The position numbers were made by a program, and so were the translations under genes. The notes under the pieces were generated by a model. That model saw only the letters and a list, made by a program, of their open reading frames with translations, had not been told where the DNA came from and ran no database searches. A stretch of 64,000 bases of DNA. Origin: Bacteroidaceae bacterium. Its GTDB lineage: Bacteria; Bacteroidota; Bacteroidia; Bacteroidales; Bacteroidaceae. Below are positions 54,526-61,540 of this stretch, one piece after another; within the stretch, counting starts at the first letter, position 1, and each line of letters opens with the position of its first letter. The stretch spans positions 1 to 64,000 of the forward strand of contig JAKSJA010000006.1 in assembly GCA_024398495.1 (NCBI GenBank), read 5' to 3'.

Positions 54526-54768
54526 CTTTATGCTCGAGCATGTACTCCCTAGCAATAAGTGATTTCTTTGTTATAGCTCTTTGTATATTAGCATTGCAGA
54601 TAACAAACAGTAGAACCTACTGGCATCACCAGACATAGACGTGGAATATTTGATGTCTACCACATCTTCTATCCCGTTTTCTGCGATAAAGTTATTGATA
54701 GCAGTATCTAGTCGCTCGTGATGCATCTGATTGCCACTGTTCATTACAAATGTTTTTACTTTAAGCAT
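54526..54768 (-). repeat. 243-bp perfect repeat, copy 1
   Basis: Identical to 56489-56731. The right border is exactly the A of the start codon of the Cse60-like gene; the left border is 45 bp past its stop. A 12-bp palindrome ATGCTCGAGCAT lies at 54530-54541. Confidence 0.9.
54571..54768 (-). CDS. Cse60-like small protein, copy 1
   Basis: This 65-residue protein resembles the Cse60 family: MLKVKTFVMNSGNQMHHERL, then VVDIKYSTS and FYCLLSAMLIYKE. Cse60 was first noted in Bacillus sporulation, but homologues are widespread and of unknown role. It is identical in DNA to the copy at 56534-56731. It follows the 521-residue gene by 24 bp. Confidence 0.7.
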   Translation of the reverse strand: MLKVKTFVMNSGNQMHHERLDTAINNFIAENGIEDVVDIKYSTSMSGDASRFYCLLSAMLIYKEL

Positions 54769-54792
54769 TGATTATAAACTATTCGTTAGACA

Positions 54793-56358
54793 TTAGCATT
54801 CTGCCATAATATCGTACCAGTTGTTATCGCGCTTCTGCTTTCTCAATAGAATGAAAGAGTTTGAACCATAAGTACCATTGTTACCTTCATCTATACAATC
54901 AAGCTCCTGGCCTGCATAGTGAAGGGCTCCGATAGTTGTTATGGTATCCCCTATAGTGGGGTGATCGAATGTAAATATTGCTAACTTGTGGAAATGGACA
55001 TTCTTTATGTCTGCATCAACCGGAAGATTGAAACTTGCCCACGATTTCTTTATTTCATCTGGGTGGACGAGAAGATATTTGGGAGCGTGTTCACCAGCAA
55101 ATCGATTATAGTTGTCGTAGTCAAATACATTCTCTTCCTTTACAGGTATCAAGCCTTCGTGCATCGCTTCCCCATCGCAAAGCAGTTCCCCATCATAACT
55201 ATCAACCACCTCAAAGCCAAGAACCTCACGGTCTTCATCACCCCAAAGATTGAACACCTCAAATACATCTAGTTCATCGTTGTCATACAAATAATTATGC
55301 AAGGCATCTACATCCTTGTTAGTTATCATTTCACGAACTTCATCGACCTCGTCTTCCTCTAGTTCCACAACGGTTAATTCTTGACATGGTTGACCACCTG
55401 CAGGTTTGATTGTTACGGTTTGCGTAAAATCGTCCGTAACAAGTTTATAATCGCTAGTCATTACGCAGCACACAAATTCTGGTTCTCCGCAATCATAAAC
55501 CGTGTAATAGATTTTAGAAGATGATTTGATGATATTTTTTGCGATTACAACTGCCAGTTCATCGAAATCATGGCACTGCTCATTTACAACCTTGCCTGTA
55601 TCCTCAAACATCTCCTCATCATAATACTCTTTCTTTTCGGAAGTTAGGATTTCATAGTTTTCACCAACCTTTACATACAACTCTGTGTCGTCGTACCTAA
55701 ATTTATAGGTAATGTCATACGTATCAATAAGTAGTTCGAATGGTTCTTCAGAAGACTCTCCCGAGGTATTTTCTTTTTCCACTTCCTTTTCATCTCTCTG
55801 ATAACCTTCCATTCCCTCCATGTCGGCCTTGGTGGCTTGTTTCTTTATTTTGCCAGCATTGGCAAGAGTGATGCCATCAAGAACAAGAACCCAATCATCC
55901 TGAGTTGCAATCTTTATGTCAAGGCCGAACTGTTCCTTTACCCGCTCAATAAGACTGCCAACCGTAATGCTGGCACGGCATTCCAAAGCTCCTGTACTCT
56001 TTGCACCATCAGTACGGAGCTCGCTGAGTCTCTTGCTGTCATCAGCCAGGTTCTTGCCGTCATACACGCGAAGAGAAACATTATATACACACTTGAAATA
56101 ACGCTTCAAATTATCCACAGTGGTACGACCATCGAACTTGACAGTCTTTTTTCCCATCATCTCAAGAACATCTACTACAAACCTACCCAACTCCTGGGTT
56201 GTCCATTCTGCTTTAACTGACCAATTGTTCTCATCTGCAATAGTCTTAAGTGCTGATTTAACATTATCACAAACCTTGCCATCTTTCGATACGGTTATTG
56301 ATCCACGGTCCTGAATCTGTATAATCCAGTTCTTAAATTTCTGTTCTTTCTTTACCAT
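54793..56358 (-). CDS. 521-residue multidomain protein of unknown function
   Basis: The N-terminus (about 1-70; KNWIIQIQDRGSITVSKDG) and the following part (about 72-180; VKFDGRTTVDNLKRYF, then ECRASITVGSLIERVKEQFG and DDWVLVLDGITLANA) are patterns that I have seen in other Bacteroidota hypothetical proteins, but they have no assigned function. The C-terminal 340 residues are acidic and have no recognised domain. No signal peptide or membrane helix. It is flanked by the two identical Cse60-like genes, so the three may work together. Confidence 0.7.
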   Translation of the reverse strand: MVKKEQKFKNWIIQIQDRGSITVSKDGKVCDNVKSALKTIADENNWSVKAEWTTQELGRFVVDVLEMMGKKTVKFDGRTTVDNLKRYFKCVYNVSLRVYDGKNLADDSKRLSELRTDGAKSTGALECRASITVGSLIERVKEQFGLDIKIATQDDWVLVLDGITLANAGKIKKQATKADMEGMEGYQRDEKEVEKENTSGESSEEPFELLIDTYDITYKFRYDDTELYVKVGENYEILTSEKKEYYDEEMFEDTGKVVNEQCHDFDELAVVIAKNIIKSSSKIYYTVYDCGEPEFVCCVMTSDYKLVTDDFTQTVTIKPAGGQPCQELTVVELEEDEVDEVREMITNKDVDALHNYLYDNDELDVFEVFNLWGDEDREVLGFEVVDSYDGELLCDGEAMHEGLIPVKEENVFDYDNYNRFAGEHAPKYLLVHPDEIKKSWASFNLPVDADIKNVHFHKLAIFTFDHPTIGDTITTIGALHYAGQELDCIDEGNNGTYGSNSFILLRKQKRDNNWYDIMAEC

Positions 56359-56488
56359 AATAATTTTACTTTAAGTTAGTTAATTTTAGAGAGTTATTTT
56401 GTCATAACAAAAAGATGTTAAAAATTTAGTGCATTATACAATAATTTATGCTTTGTATTTTTTGTTTTCAACACTTTATCTGTCTCGT

Positions 56489-56731
56489 CTTTATGCTCGA
56501 GCATGTACTCCCTAGCAATAAGTGATTTCTTTGTTATAGCTCTTTGTATATTAGCATTGCAGATAACAAACAGTAGAACCTACTGGCATCACCAGACATA
56601 GACGTGGAATATTTGATGTCTACCACATCTTCTATCCCGTTTTCTGCGATAAAGTTATTGATAGCAGTATCTAGTCGCTCGTGATGCATCTGATTGCCAC
56701 TGTTCATTACAAATGTTTTTACTTTAAGCAT
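56489..56731 (-). repeat. 243-bp perfect repeat, copy 2
   Basis: Identical to 54526-54768 (offset 1963 bp). It contains the second Cse60-like gene and the same 12-bp palindrome at 56493-56504. Confidence 0.9.
56534..56731 (-). CDS. Cse60-like small protein, copy 2
   Basis: Same 65 residues as the copy at 54571-54768. It is the first gene of the island on this strand and has a -7 box TATTTTTG at 56781-56788 with operator-like motifs at the -33 position. The gap to the 521-residue gene is 175 bp. Confidence 0.7.
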   Translation of the reverse strand: MLKVKTFVMNSGNQMHHERLDTAINNFIAENGIEDVVDIKYSTSMSGDASRFYCLLSAMLIYKEL

Positions 56732-56780
56732 ATCTATTGATTTATTGATTGTTAACTTTTAATTAATTGTTTCTTTTTTG

Positions 56781-56868
56781 CAAAAATAGTCATGTATTTT
56801 TATATATCTTCGGTTCATTTTGGTTCTTTTTATAGCTCATCTCGGTTCTTTTCGGTTCTTGTTTCAAA
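56781..56868 (-). promoter_or_regulatory. Regulated promoter of accessory island, with two direct-repeat pairs
   Basis: On the minus strand the -7 box TATTTTTG (56781-56788) lies 20 bp after the operator-like motif at 56809-56832, in the place of the -33 box. A second pair, GAACCGAAAAGAACCGA (about 56850-56868), lies upstream. Within each pair the GAACC half-sites are 10 bp apart. No TTTG box is seen, which suggests an activator-dependent promoter. Confidence 0.55.
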
Positions 56869-57268
56869 CCTTATTAAATAAAAAAAATAGTGGCATTTCT
56901 TGATTTTAAATATAAATAAGGGGCGTTGAATAGTTTTTTTTGTTAATTTTGCGATTGGTCCACGAGGGGAGAAATCCTCGTTGGAAGAATTGACTTTGTT
57001 GCTTTGTCCTAAACTACGAAATCAGCAAATTTCCAAGAAACAAGAACACAAGTGCAACAAGTATGCCTATTGATGTATGCTTATAGATATGTTTTTATAA
57101 AAACATGCCGACACGACATACATATGGGTACGTTGCGATGATAGTTTTTGTGTTCTGAGGTTATTGCTGATACCTGTAGATGGACGAGACTATCGGACTT
57201 CGTACCTTTTTTCGTTGTCCCAAGCAATAAGAACCAAATTGGACTTAAAGTATTCAGTTTGAATGATT
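56869..57268. other. Intergenic region with a possible short transcript start
   Basis: About 400 bp without a trustworthy gene. It contains a possible -7 box TAATTTTG (56944-56951, plus strand) followed by a small CGAGG...CCTCG hairpin (about 56963-56980). It could encode a short RNA, but nothing more supports this. Confidence 0.35.
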
Positions 57269-57276
57269 TATTTTTG
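57269..57276 (+). promoter_or_regulatory. -7 box of second STLKRIxGY regulator, possibly leaderless
   Basis: TATTTTTG ends 8 bp before the ATG at 57285, so the transcript may start at or near the start codon. No clear -33 box. Confidence 0.45.
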
Positions 57277-57284
57277 CAACGGAT

Positions 57285-57668
57285 ATGAACAAGAGAACTA
57301 CTGATAAAGACATTGAGCACCTGCTTCTTGAAGTAGAAAAAAGGATGGGATATGCTTTCAAGACACCGAAGCATTTTGCATTGTGTCGTGAAGACATCAT
57401 AACAACAACAAAATCACACATAAGTATCAGCACACTGAAACGTATATGGGGATATGTTTCTGTTGGTGACAAATATGTTCCCAACCTTTTTACACTTAAT
57501 ATCTTGGCAAAATTCGTTGGTTATTACGATTATAATGATTTCAAACGGAGTTATATTAAAATCAACCAAAATGATGATGCAAAATCGTTGATGCAAAGTA
57601 TTTCTTCACACGTTGAAATTTTGCAAAAGGAAATAGCACATCTTAACAACCTTCTCAATAAGGAATGA
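57285..57668 (+). CDS. Predicted regulator of Bacteroidota STLKRIxGY family (second copy)
   Basis: This 127-residue protein has the same N-terminal domain as 47994-48569: RMGYAFKTPKHFALCREDI, ISISTLKRIWGYVSVGD, and TLNILAKFVGYYDYNDF. It lacks the long C-terminal part and ends in a short coiled coil (HVEILQKEIAHLNNLLNKE). It probably binds DNA. It is the only plus-strand gene in this accessory region. Confidence 0.7.
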   Translation: MNKRTTDKDIEHLLLEVEKRMGYAFKTPKHFALCREDIITTTKSHISISTLKRIWGYVSVGDKYVPNLFTLNILAKFVGYYDYNDFKRSYIKINQNDDAKSLMQSISSHVEILQKEIAHLNNLLNKE

Positions 57669-57696
57669 GAATAGACTAAGATATAAAGATTGACAT

Positions 57697-57805
57697 TCAA
57701 AAAATATCGGAATGTGTGCCTGTTTGGAGCATTAAAAGTGTTAACTCATCATCATCCTGTGCCACACTAACAACCAATCAGCAGATAAATGGTAGTCTTA
57801 AGCAT
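57697..57805 (-). pseudogene. Remnant of a YafQ/RelE-type toxin
   Basis: The ATG (57803-57805) lies 8 bp after the antitoxin stop and opens MLKTT. The reading is then broken: one frame gives ADWLLVW, the next gives QDDDELTLLMLQTGTHSDIF-stop, which is the typical YafQ C-terminus. Only 109 bp remain of about 270 bp, with a central deletion and a frameshift. Confidence 0.75.
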
Positions 57806-57812
57806 ATATATT

Positions 57813-58037
57813 TCAGATTCCCAACTTGTCAAACATTTCTTCAGATGAAGAATATGTCGTTATACGTCCTGCATCAACATCCTCCCATGCAAGTTCAAGC
57901 CCCGTCTTGCATTTTGAAGATTTTTTGGGGAAAGATAATGGCAGACATTTAACCTTCATCTGCTTAGCCAAATCAATCAACAAATTGTATTGAGCCTTGG
58001 ATTTTGGTTGAAATAATAATGCGTCCATAAATTCCAC
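57813..58037 (-). CDS. Orphan type II antitoxin, second
   Basis: This 74-residue protein has an N-terminus FQPKSKAQYNLLIDLAKQMK and an acidic tail LELAWEDVDAGRITTYSSSEEMFDKLG typical of small RelB-like antitoxins. It is followed by a ruined toxin gene (57697-57805). A -7 box TACTTTTG lies at 58056-58063. The antitoxin remains intact although the toxin is lost, as at 3883-4257. Confidence 0.7.
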   Translation of the reverse strand: MEFMDALLFQPKSKAQYNLLIDLAKQMKVKCLPLSFPKKSSKCKTGLELAWEDVDAGRITTYSSSEEMFDKLGI

Positions 58038-58055
58038 TTATTTTGATATTCTTCG

Positions 58056-58063
58056 CAAAAGTA
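58056..58063 (-). promoter_or_regulatory. -7 box of second orphan antitoxin
   Basis: TACTTTTG on the minus strand, 18 bp before the ATG. A TTCG lies 19 bp upstream of it, a weak -33 match. Confidence 0.45.
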
Positions 58064-58152
58064 TATAAAATCCACCGAAGAGCGAAATTTTTACAAAAAA
58101 ACATAACTGAACGAAAACTGCATATTTACTGTTTCTATTAGAAAATAATTCT

Positions 58153-58160
58153 TATCTTTG
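58153..58160 (+). promoter_or_regulatory. -7 box of secreted peptidase gene
   Basis: TATCTTTG on the plus strand, 25 bp before the ATG at 58186. Confidence 0.5.
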
Positions 58161-58185
58161 TCTGAAATTATATCAAGGACTTACT

Positions 58186-59361
58186 ATGAAGATATTACGT
58201 ATTTTGACGTTTGGCATCATTGTGACATATGCCATCACTGCTTTGGCAGAAGATAAAATAGGGAAAAAGAATAATGAGCCTGTATTTACCGTTATCAAAG
58301 AAAATAAAATTACGTGTATTAAAAATCAAAATCATAGTGGTACGTGTTGGGATTATGCTACATTATCATTTTTTGAGAGTGAGATTCTACACAATAATGG
58401 TAAGACATACGATCTTTGTGAGGCTTTTGTAGCTAATCATGACTATTATGACCGTGCTGTACAGGTGGCACGCTATCATGGCGACTGTGACTTCGGACAA
58501 GGTGGTAGTGCGTACGACGTATTGTATTGCCTAAAGCACTATGGGATATGCCCTGAGACGGCTATGCCTGCTGCAGGGAGCCTATATGGTGATTCTCTGA
58601 ATAACTTCAATGAGTTTTTCAGCATTCTTACTCCTTATGTAGAAGCTGTTGCACGTAACAAGGCAAAGAAGATAAGTAATCAGTGGCGAGTGGGTCTGCA
58701 AGCCATACTCGATGCTTATCTCGGTCACTGTCCGGAAAGTTTCGTATATGAGGGTAAGGAATATACTCCAATAACTTTTAGAGAAAGTCTTGGTCTTAAC
58801 CTTGATGATTATGTCTCTTTTACAAGTTATACTCATCATCCTTTTGGAACGGACTTTACAATAGAGGTGCCAAACAATTGGCGTCATCCTCTCACAAGGA
58901 ACGTGCCCCTTGATGAACTTGAAAAAATCATCGATAATGCTTTGATGAAAGGATACACTGTGTCTTGGGGTGGTGATGTTTCGGAAGATGGATTTACACG
59001 TAATGGTATTGCTTATTTCATAAATGTAAAGAAGACTACGTCTTTGACGGGGAGCGACATGGCTCGATGGTTGAAACTGGATAAAAGCCAACAGACTGCA
59101 ACGATAGACTCTCTTGGATGCGATATTCCTGAGCTAATACCAACTCAGGAACAACGACAGAAACGTTTCGATAGTCGGGAACTGACTTATGATCATCGTA
59201 TGCACATCTTTGGTATTGCTAAAGACCAAAATGGTAAGGAGTATTATATGGTTAAGAACTCATGGGGTGAAACTGGGAAATATAAGGGTATATGGTATAT
59301 GACAAAAAACTTCATCCTTGCTAACACCATGGACATCATGGTGAATAAAAAGGGATTGTAG
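58186..59361 (+). CDS. Secreted papain-like peptidase, bleomycin hydrolase (C1B) type
   Basis: This 391-residue protein has a signal peptide (ITALAED). The papain-fold catalytic residues are all visible: NQNHSGTCWDYATLSFFESE near residue 46 (Cys), MHIFGIAKDQ near 344 (His), and YYMVKNSWGE near 357 (Asn). This matches the bleomycin hydrolase/aminopeptidase C subfamily, but with a signal peptide, so it would work in the envelope. It is followed 54 bp later by a YiiX-like lipoprotein gene on the same strand. Confidence 0.9.
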   Translation: MKILRILTFGIIVTYAITALAEDKIGKKNNEPVFTVIKENKITCIKNQNHSGTCWDYATLSFFESEILHNNGKTYDLCEAFVANHDYYDRAVQVARYHGDCDFGQGGSAYDVLYCLKHYGICPETAMPAAGSLYGDSLNNFNEFFSILTPYVEAVARNKAKKISNQWRVGLQAILDAYLGHCPESFVYEGKEYTPITFRESLGLNLDDYVSFTSYTHHPFGTDFTIEVPNNWRHPLTRNVPLDELEKIIDNALMKGYTVSWGGDVSEDGFTRNGIAYFINVKKTTSLTGSDMARWLKLDKSQQTATIDSLGCDIPELIPTQEQRQKRFDSRELTYDHRMHIFGIAKDQNGKEYYMVKNSWGETGKYKGIWYMTKNFILANTMDIMVNKKGL

Positions 59362-59415
59362 ATATTTGAGGTTTTGCGGTGATGAGGTGATGAGGTTTTA
59401 TAGTATAAAAAAGTT

Positions 59416-60072
59416 ATGAAAAGAGCATTTTTGTTTTGTTGTGTAATGAGTTGCATGATGATGTCATGCGTAAAGAATACTCAACAGCTGGAAGACATCA
59501 AATCTGGGGACTTACTGTTTGTTTCAGTGCCTGCTGACTATGAGTTGCTTGATTCCACGAAACAAGTTGGCATCGATTCAACGAAGGAGATGAATTATAT
59601 CCATGCTGCGATTCTCGATGTCGATGAAAGGGGGGAAATATGGATTTCTGATGCAACATTGAGGCACGGCGTTGCACACCGTCCGACAGATGAATTTCTG
59701 AAAGACTATACTCTGAAGGATGGGAGTCTGCCACGGTTTGAGGTGATGCGTCTGAAGGACAACAGCAAGATTGACAAATATATGAACAATGTCAAGAAAT
59801 ACATTGGCGAACAATATGATACTGACTTCCTGATGAATAATGGGAAACACTACTGTACGGAACTCATCTATGATGCTTATGCTGACGAAGAGGGGCATGT
59901 CTTCGATTTGAAGACTGTTGACTTCAGAGATGCGCATGGCAACATTCCAATGCTATGGATTCAACTGTTTCAGAAGATAAACATTCCTTTACCAGATGGT
60001 ATGCCGGGCATAATGCCACAGCAGATGTATGATGAAGGAAAGTTGAGAAAGGTCAACGTAAAATTTCCATAA
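59416..60072 (+). CDS. YiiX/YebB-like permuted NlpC/P60 lipoprotein
   Basis: This 218-residue lipoprotein (lipobox MMSC) has the order His then Cys of the permuted NlpC/P60 families: YIHAAILDV near residue 58 and HYCTELIYDAY near 153. Related proteins include YiiX and LRAT-like enzymes. Together with the preceding peptidase it may act on peptides or lipids at the envelope. Substrate unknown. Confidence 0.82.
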   Translation: MKRAFLFCCVMSCMMMSCVKNTQQLEDIKSGDLLFVSVPADYELLDSTKQVGIDSTKEMNYIHAAILDVDERGEIWISDATLRHGVAHRPTDEFLKDYTLKDGSLPRFEVMRLKDNSKIDKYMNNVKKYIGEQYDTDFLMNNGKHYCTELIYDAYADEEGHVFDLKTVDFRDAHGNIPMLWIQLFQKINIPLPDGMPGIMPQQMYDEGKLRKVNVKFP

Positions 60073-60073
60073 A

Positions 60074-60108
60074 GAAAAAGAGTGTTTCAGTTTTGAAACA
60101 CTCTTTTT
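60074..60108. terminator. Bidirectional terminator between YiiX-like gene and rpsO
   Basis: An AAAAAGAGTGTTTCA...TGAAACACTCTTTTT perfect hairpin serves both convergent genes. Confidence 0.85.
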
Positions 60109-60131
60109 AATGTTAGAAAATCCACACGTCA

Positions 60132-60401
60132 TTAACGACGCAAACCGAGTGCCTTGATTATTGCACGATAACGTTCAATGTCAATATCATAAAGATAGTT
60201 GAGCAGAGCACGACGTTTAGCAACAAGTTTTGTAAGGCTTCTTGCAGTAGTATAATCTTTACGGTTCGTCTTAAGATGTTCCGTCAAGTGGGAAATACGG
60301 TATGAGAACAAAGCTATCTGGCTCTCTGCTGAACCAGTATCTGAGTTAGACTTTCCGTACTTGCCAAAGATTTCTTTTTTCTTTTCTGTATCGATATACA
60401 T
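60132..60401 (-). CDS. rpsO: Ribosomal protein uS15
   Basis: This 89-residue protein has the uS15 pattern: SNSDTGSAESQIALFSYRISHLTEHLK near residue 19, and a basic end LVAKRRALLNYLYDIDIERYRAIIKALGLRR. It binds 16S rRNA in the central domain of the small subunit. It has its own promoter. Confidence 0.98.
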   Translation of the reverse strand: MYIDTEKKKEIFGKYGKSNSDTGSAESQIALFSYRISHLTEHLKTNRKDYTTARSLTKLVAKRRALLNYLYDIDIERYRAIIKALGLRR

Positions 60402-60423
60402 AGTTTAATTTTTTAAAGCGATG

Positions 60424-60454
60424 CAAAGGTAGTAATTTTTACGGTTTTGCCAAA
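60424..60454 (-). promoter_or_regulatory. Promoter of rpsO
   Basis: A -7 box TACCTTTG (60424-60431) and TTTG (60451-60454) with a 19-bp spacer on the minus strand, 23 bp before the start. Confidence 0.7.
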
Positions 60455-60467
60455 ACATTTTGACTGT

Positions 60468-60860
60468 TTATTTCATTTCTATGATGTCATTGCCTGAATT
60501 TGTCTGATCAACCATATCCTTTGTATCACATATTTTGTCGTCAGTTGCGTCCGTCGTCTTGTTTTTCTGATAATAATAGTTGGCGTATGACTGTTTGTGC
60601 TGTGCATATACTTCATCAAAATGCCGTGTACGGTTACGTTCCGCTACTGCTACAGACCTTGCCTCTGCGGCATCGGCTGCTGCTCCTATGGCACTTCCTG
60701 CCGCCATTCCTACAAGTGTACCGATGTCACGTCCGTACGGTCCTCCCATAATGCCGCCGACAGCACCTCCCAATGCTCCTCCGGCAAAGAAGCCTGTCAT
60801 AGTTCCGCAACTGCTCAGAAGCACTGTAATCATAACCGAAAGCAAAAACATCTTTTTCAT
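60468..60860 (-). CDS. Glycine-zipper outer-membrane lipoprotein
   Basis: This 130-residue lipoprotein (LLSSC) has a glycine-zipper segment GGALGGAVGGIMGG...GTLVGMAAGSAIGA near residues 25-60, followed by a charged tail. I chose the ATG at 60860; an in-frame ATG further upstream would extend over the promoter region. Such proteins sit in the outer membrane or periplasm. No function known. Confidence 0.8.
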   Translation of the reverse strand: MKKMFLLSVMITVLLSSCGTMTGFFAGGALGGAVGGIMGGPYGRDIGTLVGMAAGSAIGAAADAAEARSVAVAERNRTRHFDEVYAQHKQSYANYYYQKNKTTDATDDKICDTKDMVDQTNSGNDIIEMK

Positions 60861-60888
60861 CGTCTTCTGTATTTCATGAGTTATGATG

Positions 60889-60896
60889 CAAAAGTA
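60889..60896 (-). promoter_or_regulatory. -7 box of glycine-zipper lipoprotein gene
   Basis: TACTTTTG on the minus strand, 29 bp before the start at 60860. No good -33 box. Confidence 0.4.
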
Positions 60897-60909
60897 TTGC
60901 TTTTTCAAG

Positions 60910-60952
60910 GCAATAAAAAGGGGAAATCCCTAAATGACGTAGGAATTCCCCT
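60910..60952 (-). terminator. Terminator of the alpha operon
   Basis: A GAGGGGAATTCC...GGGATTTCCCC hairpin is followed by TTTTTATT on the minus strand, about 28 bp past the rplQ stop. Confidence 0.7.
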
Positions 60953-60979
60953 CTTTATGAATGATAGCAGAATTATTTC

Positions 60980-61534
60980 TTATTCTGCTGGTGTTTCCTC
61001 TTTAGCAGGCTCTTCTGTCGGAGTGCTTTCCTCTGCAGGTGCTTCAACTGGAGCTTCTTCTGCTTTTGGTTCTTCTACAGCAGGAGTCTCTGTTGCAGGA
61101 GTTTCCTCCGTTGCAGCTTTCTTTGCTCCACCACGACGAGTACGCTTTGCCTTCTTTTCTGTCTTCATCATATTTTCATCATAATCGACTAATTCGATGA
61201 AAGCCATTGAAGCAGCGTCACCCTGACGGGACCCGAGTTTGATTATACGAGTATAACCTCCCGGACGGTCTGCAATCTTTGTTGAGATTTCCTTGAACAG
61301 CTCTGTTACGGCCTGTTTGTCCTGCAGATATCCAAACACTACACGACGTGAATGAGTTGTATCCTCCTTAGCTCTTGTAAGAATAGGTTCAACATAAACA
61401 CGAAGTGCTTTTGCCTTGGCAAGTGTAGTAGTGATACGCTTGTGGCGAATCAAAGACACTGCCATATTTGCAAGCATCGCATTACGATGAGATGACTTAC
61501 GGCCTAAGTGATTAAATTTCTTATTATGTCTCAT
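60980..61534 (-). CDS. rplQ: Ribosomal protein bL17 with an acidic C-terminal tail
   Basis: This 184-residue protein has a typical bL17 domain (about 1-125; [40 protein letters not shown]). A tail of about 50 residues rich in E, A, P and T (from about 132) follows. Such tails occur in Bacteroidota bL17. Last gene of the alpha operon. Confidence 0.97.
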   Translation of the reverse strand: MRHNKKFNHLGRKSSHRNAMLANMAVSLIRHKRITTTLAKAKALRVYVEPILTRAKEDTTHSRRVVFGYLQDKQAVTELFKEISTKIADRPGGYTRIIKLGSRQGDAASMAFIELVDYDENMMKTEKKAKRTRRGGAKKAATEETPATETPAVEEPKAEEAPVEAPAEESTPTEEPAKEETPAE

Positions 61535-61540
61535 TTTTGT

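Noticed and set aside
57081..57484. Minus-strand frames of 97 and 76 residues near 57081-57484
   Set aside because: They overlap the good regulator gene at 57285 antisense and have no family features.
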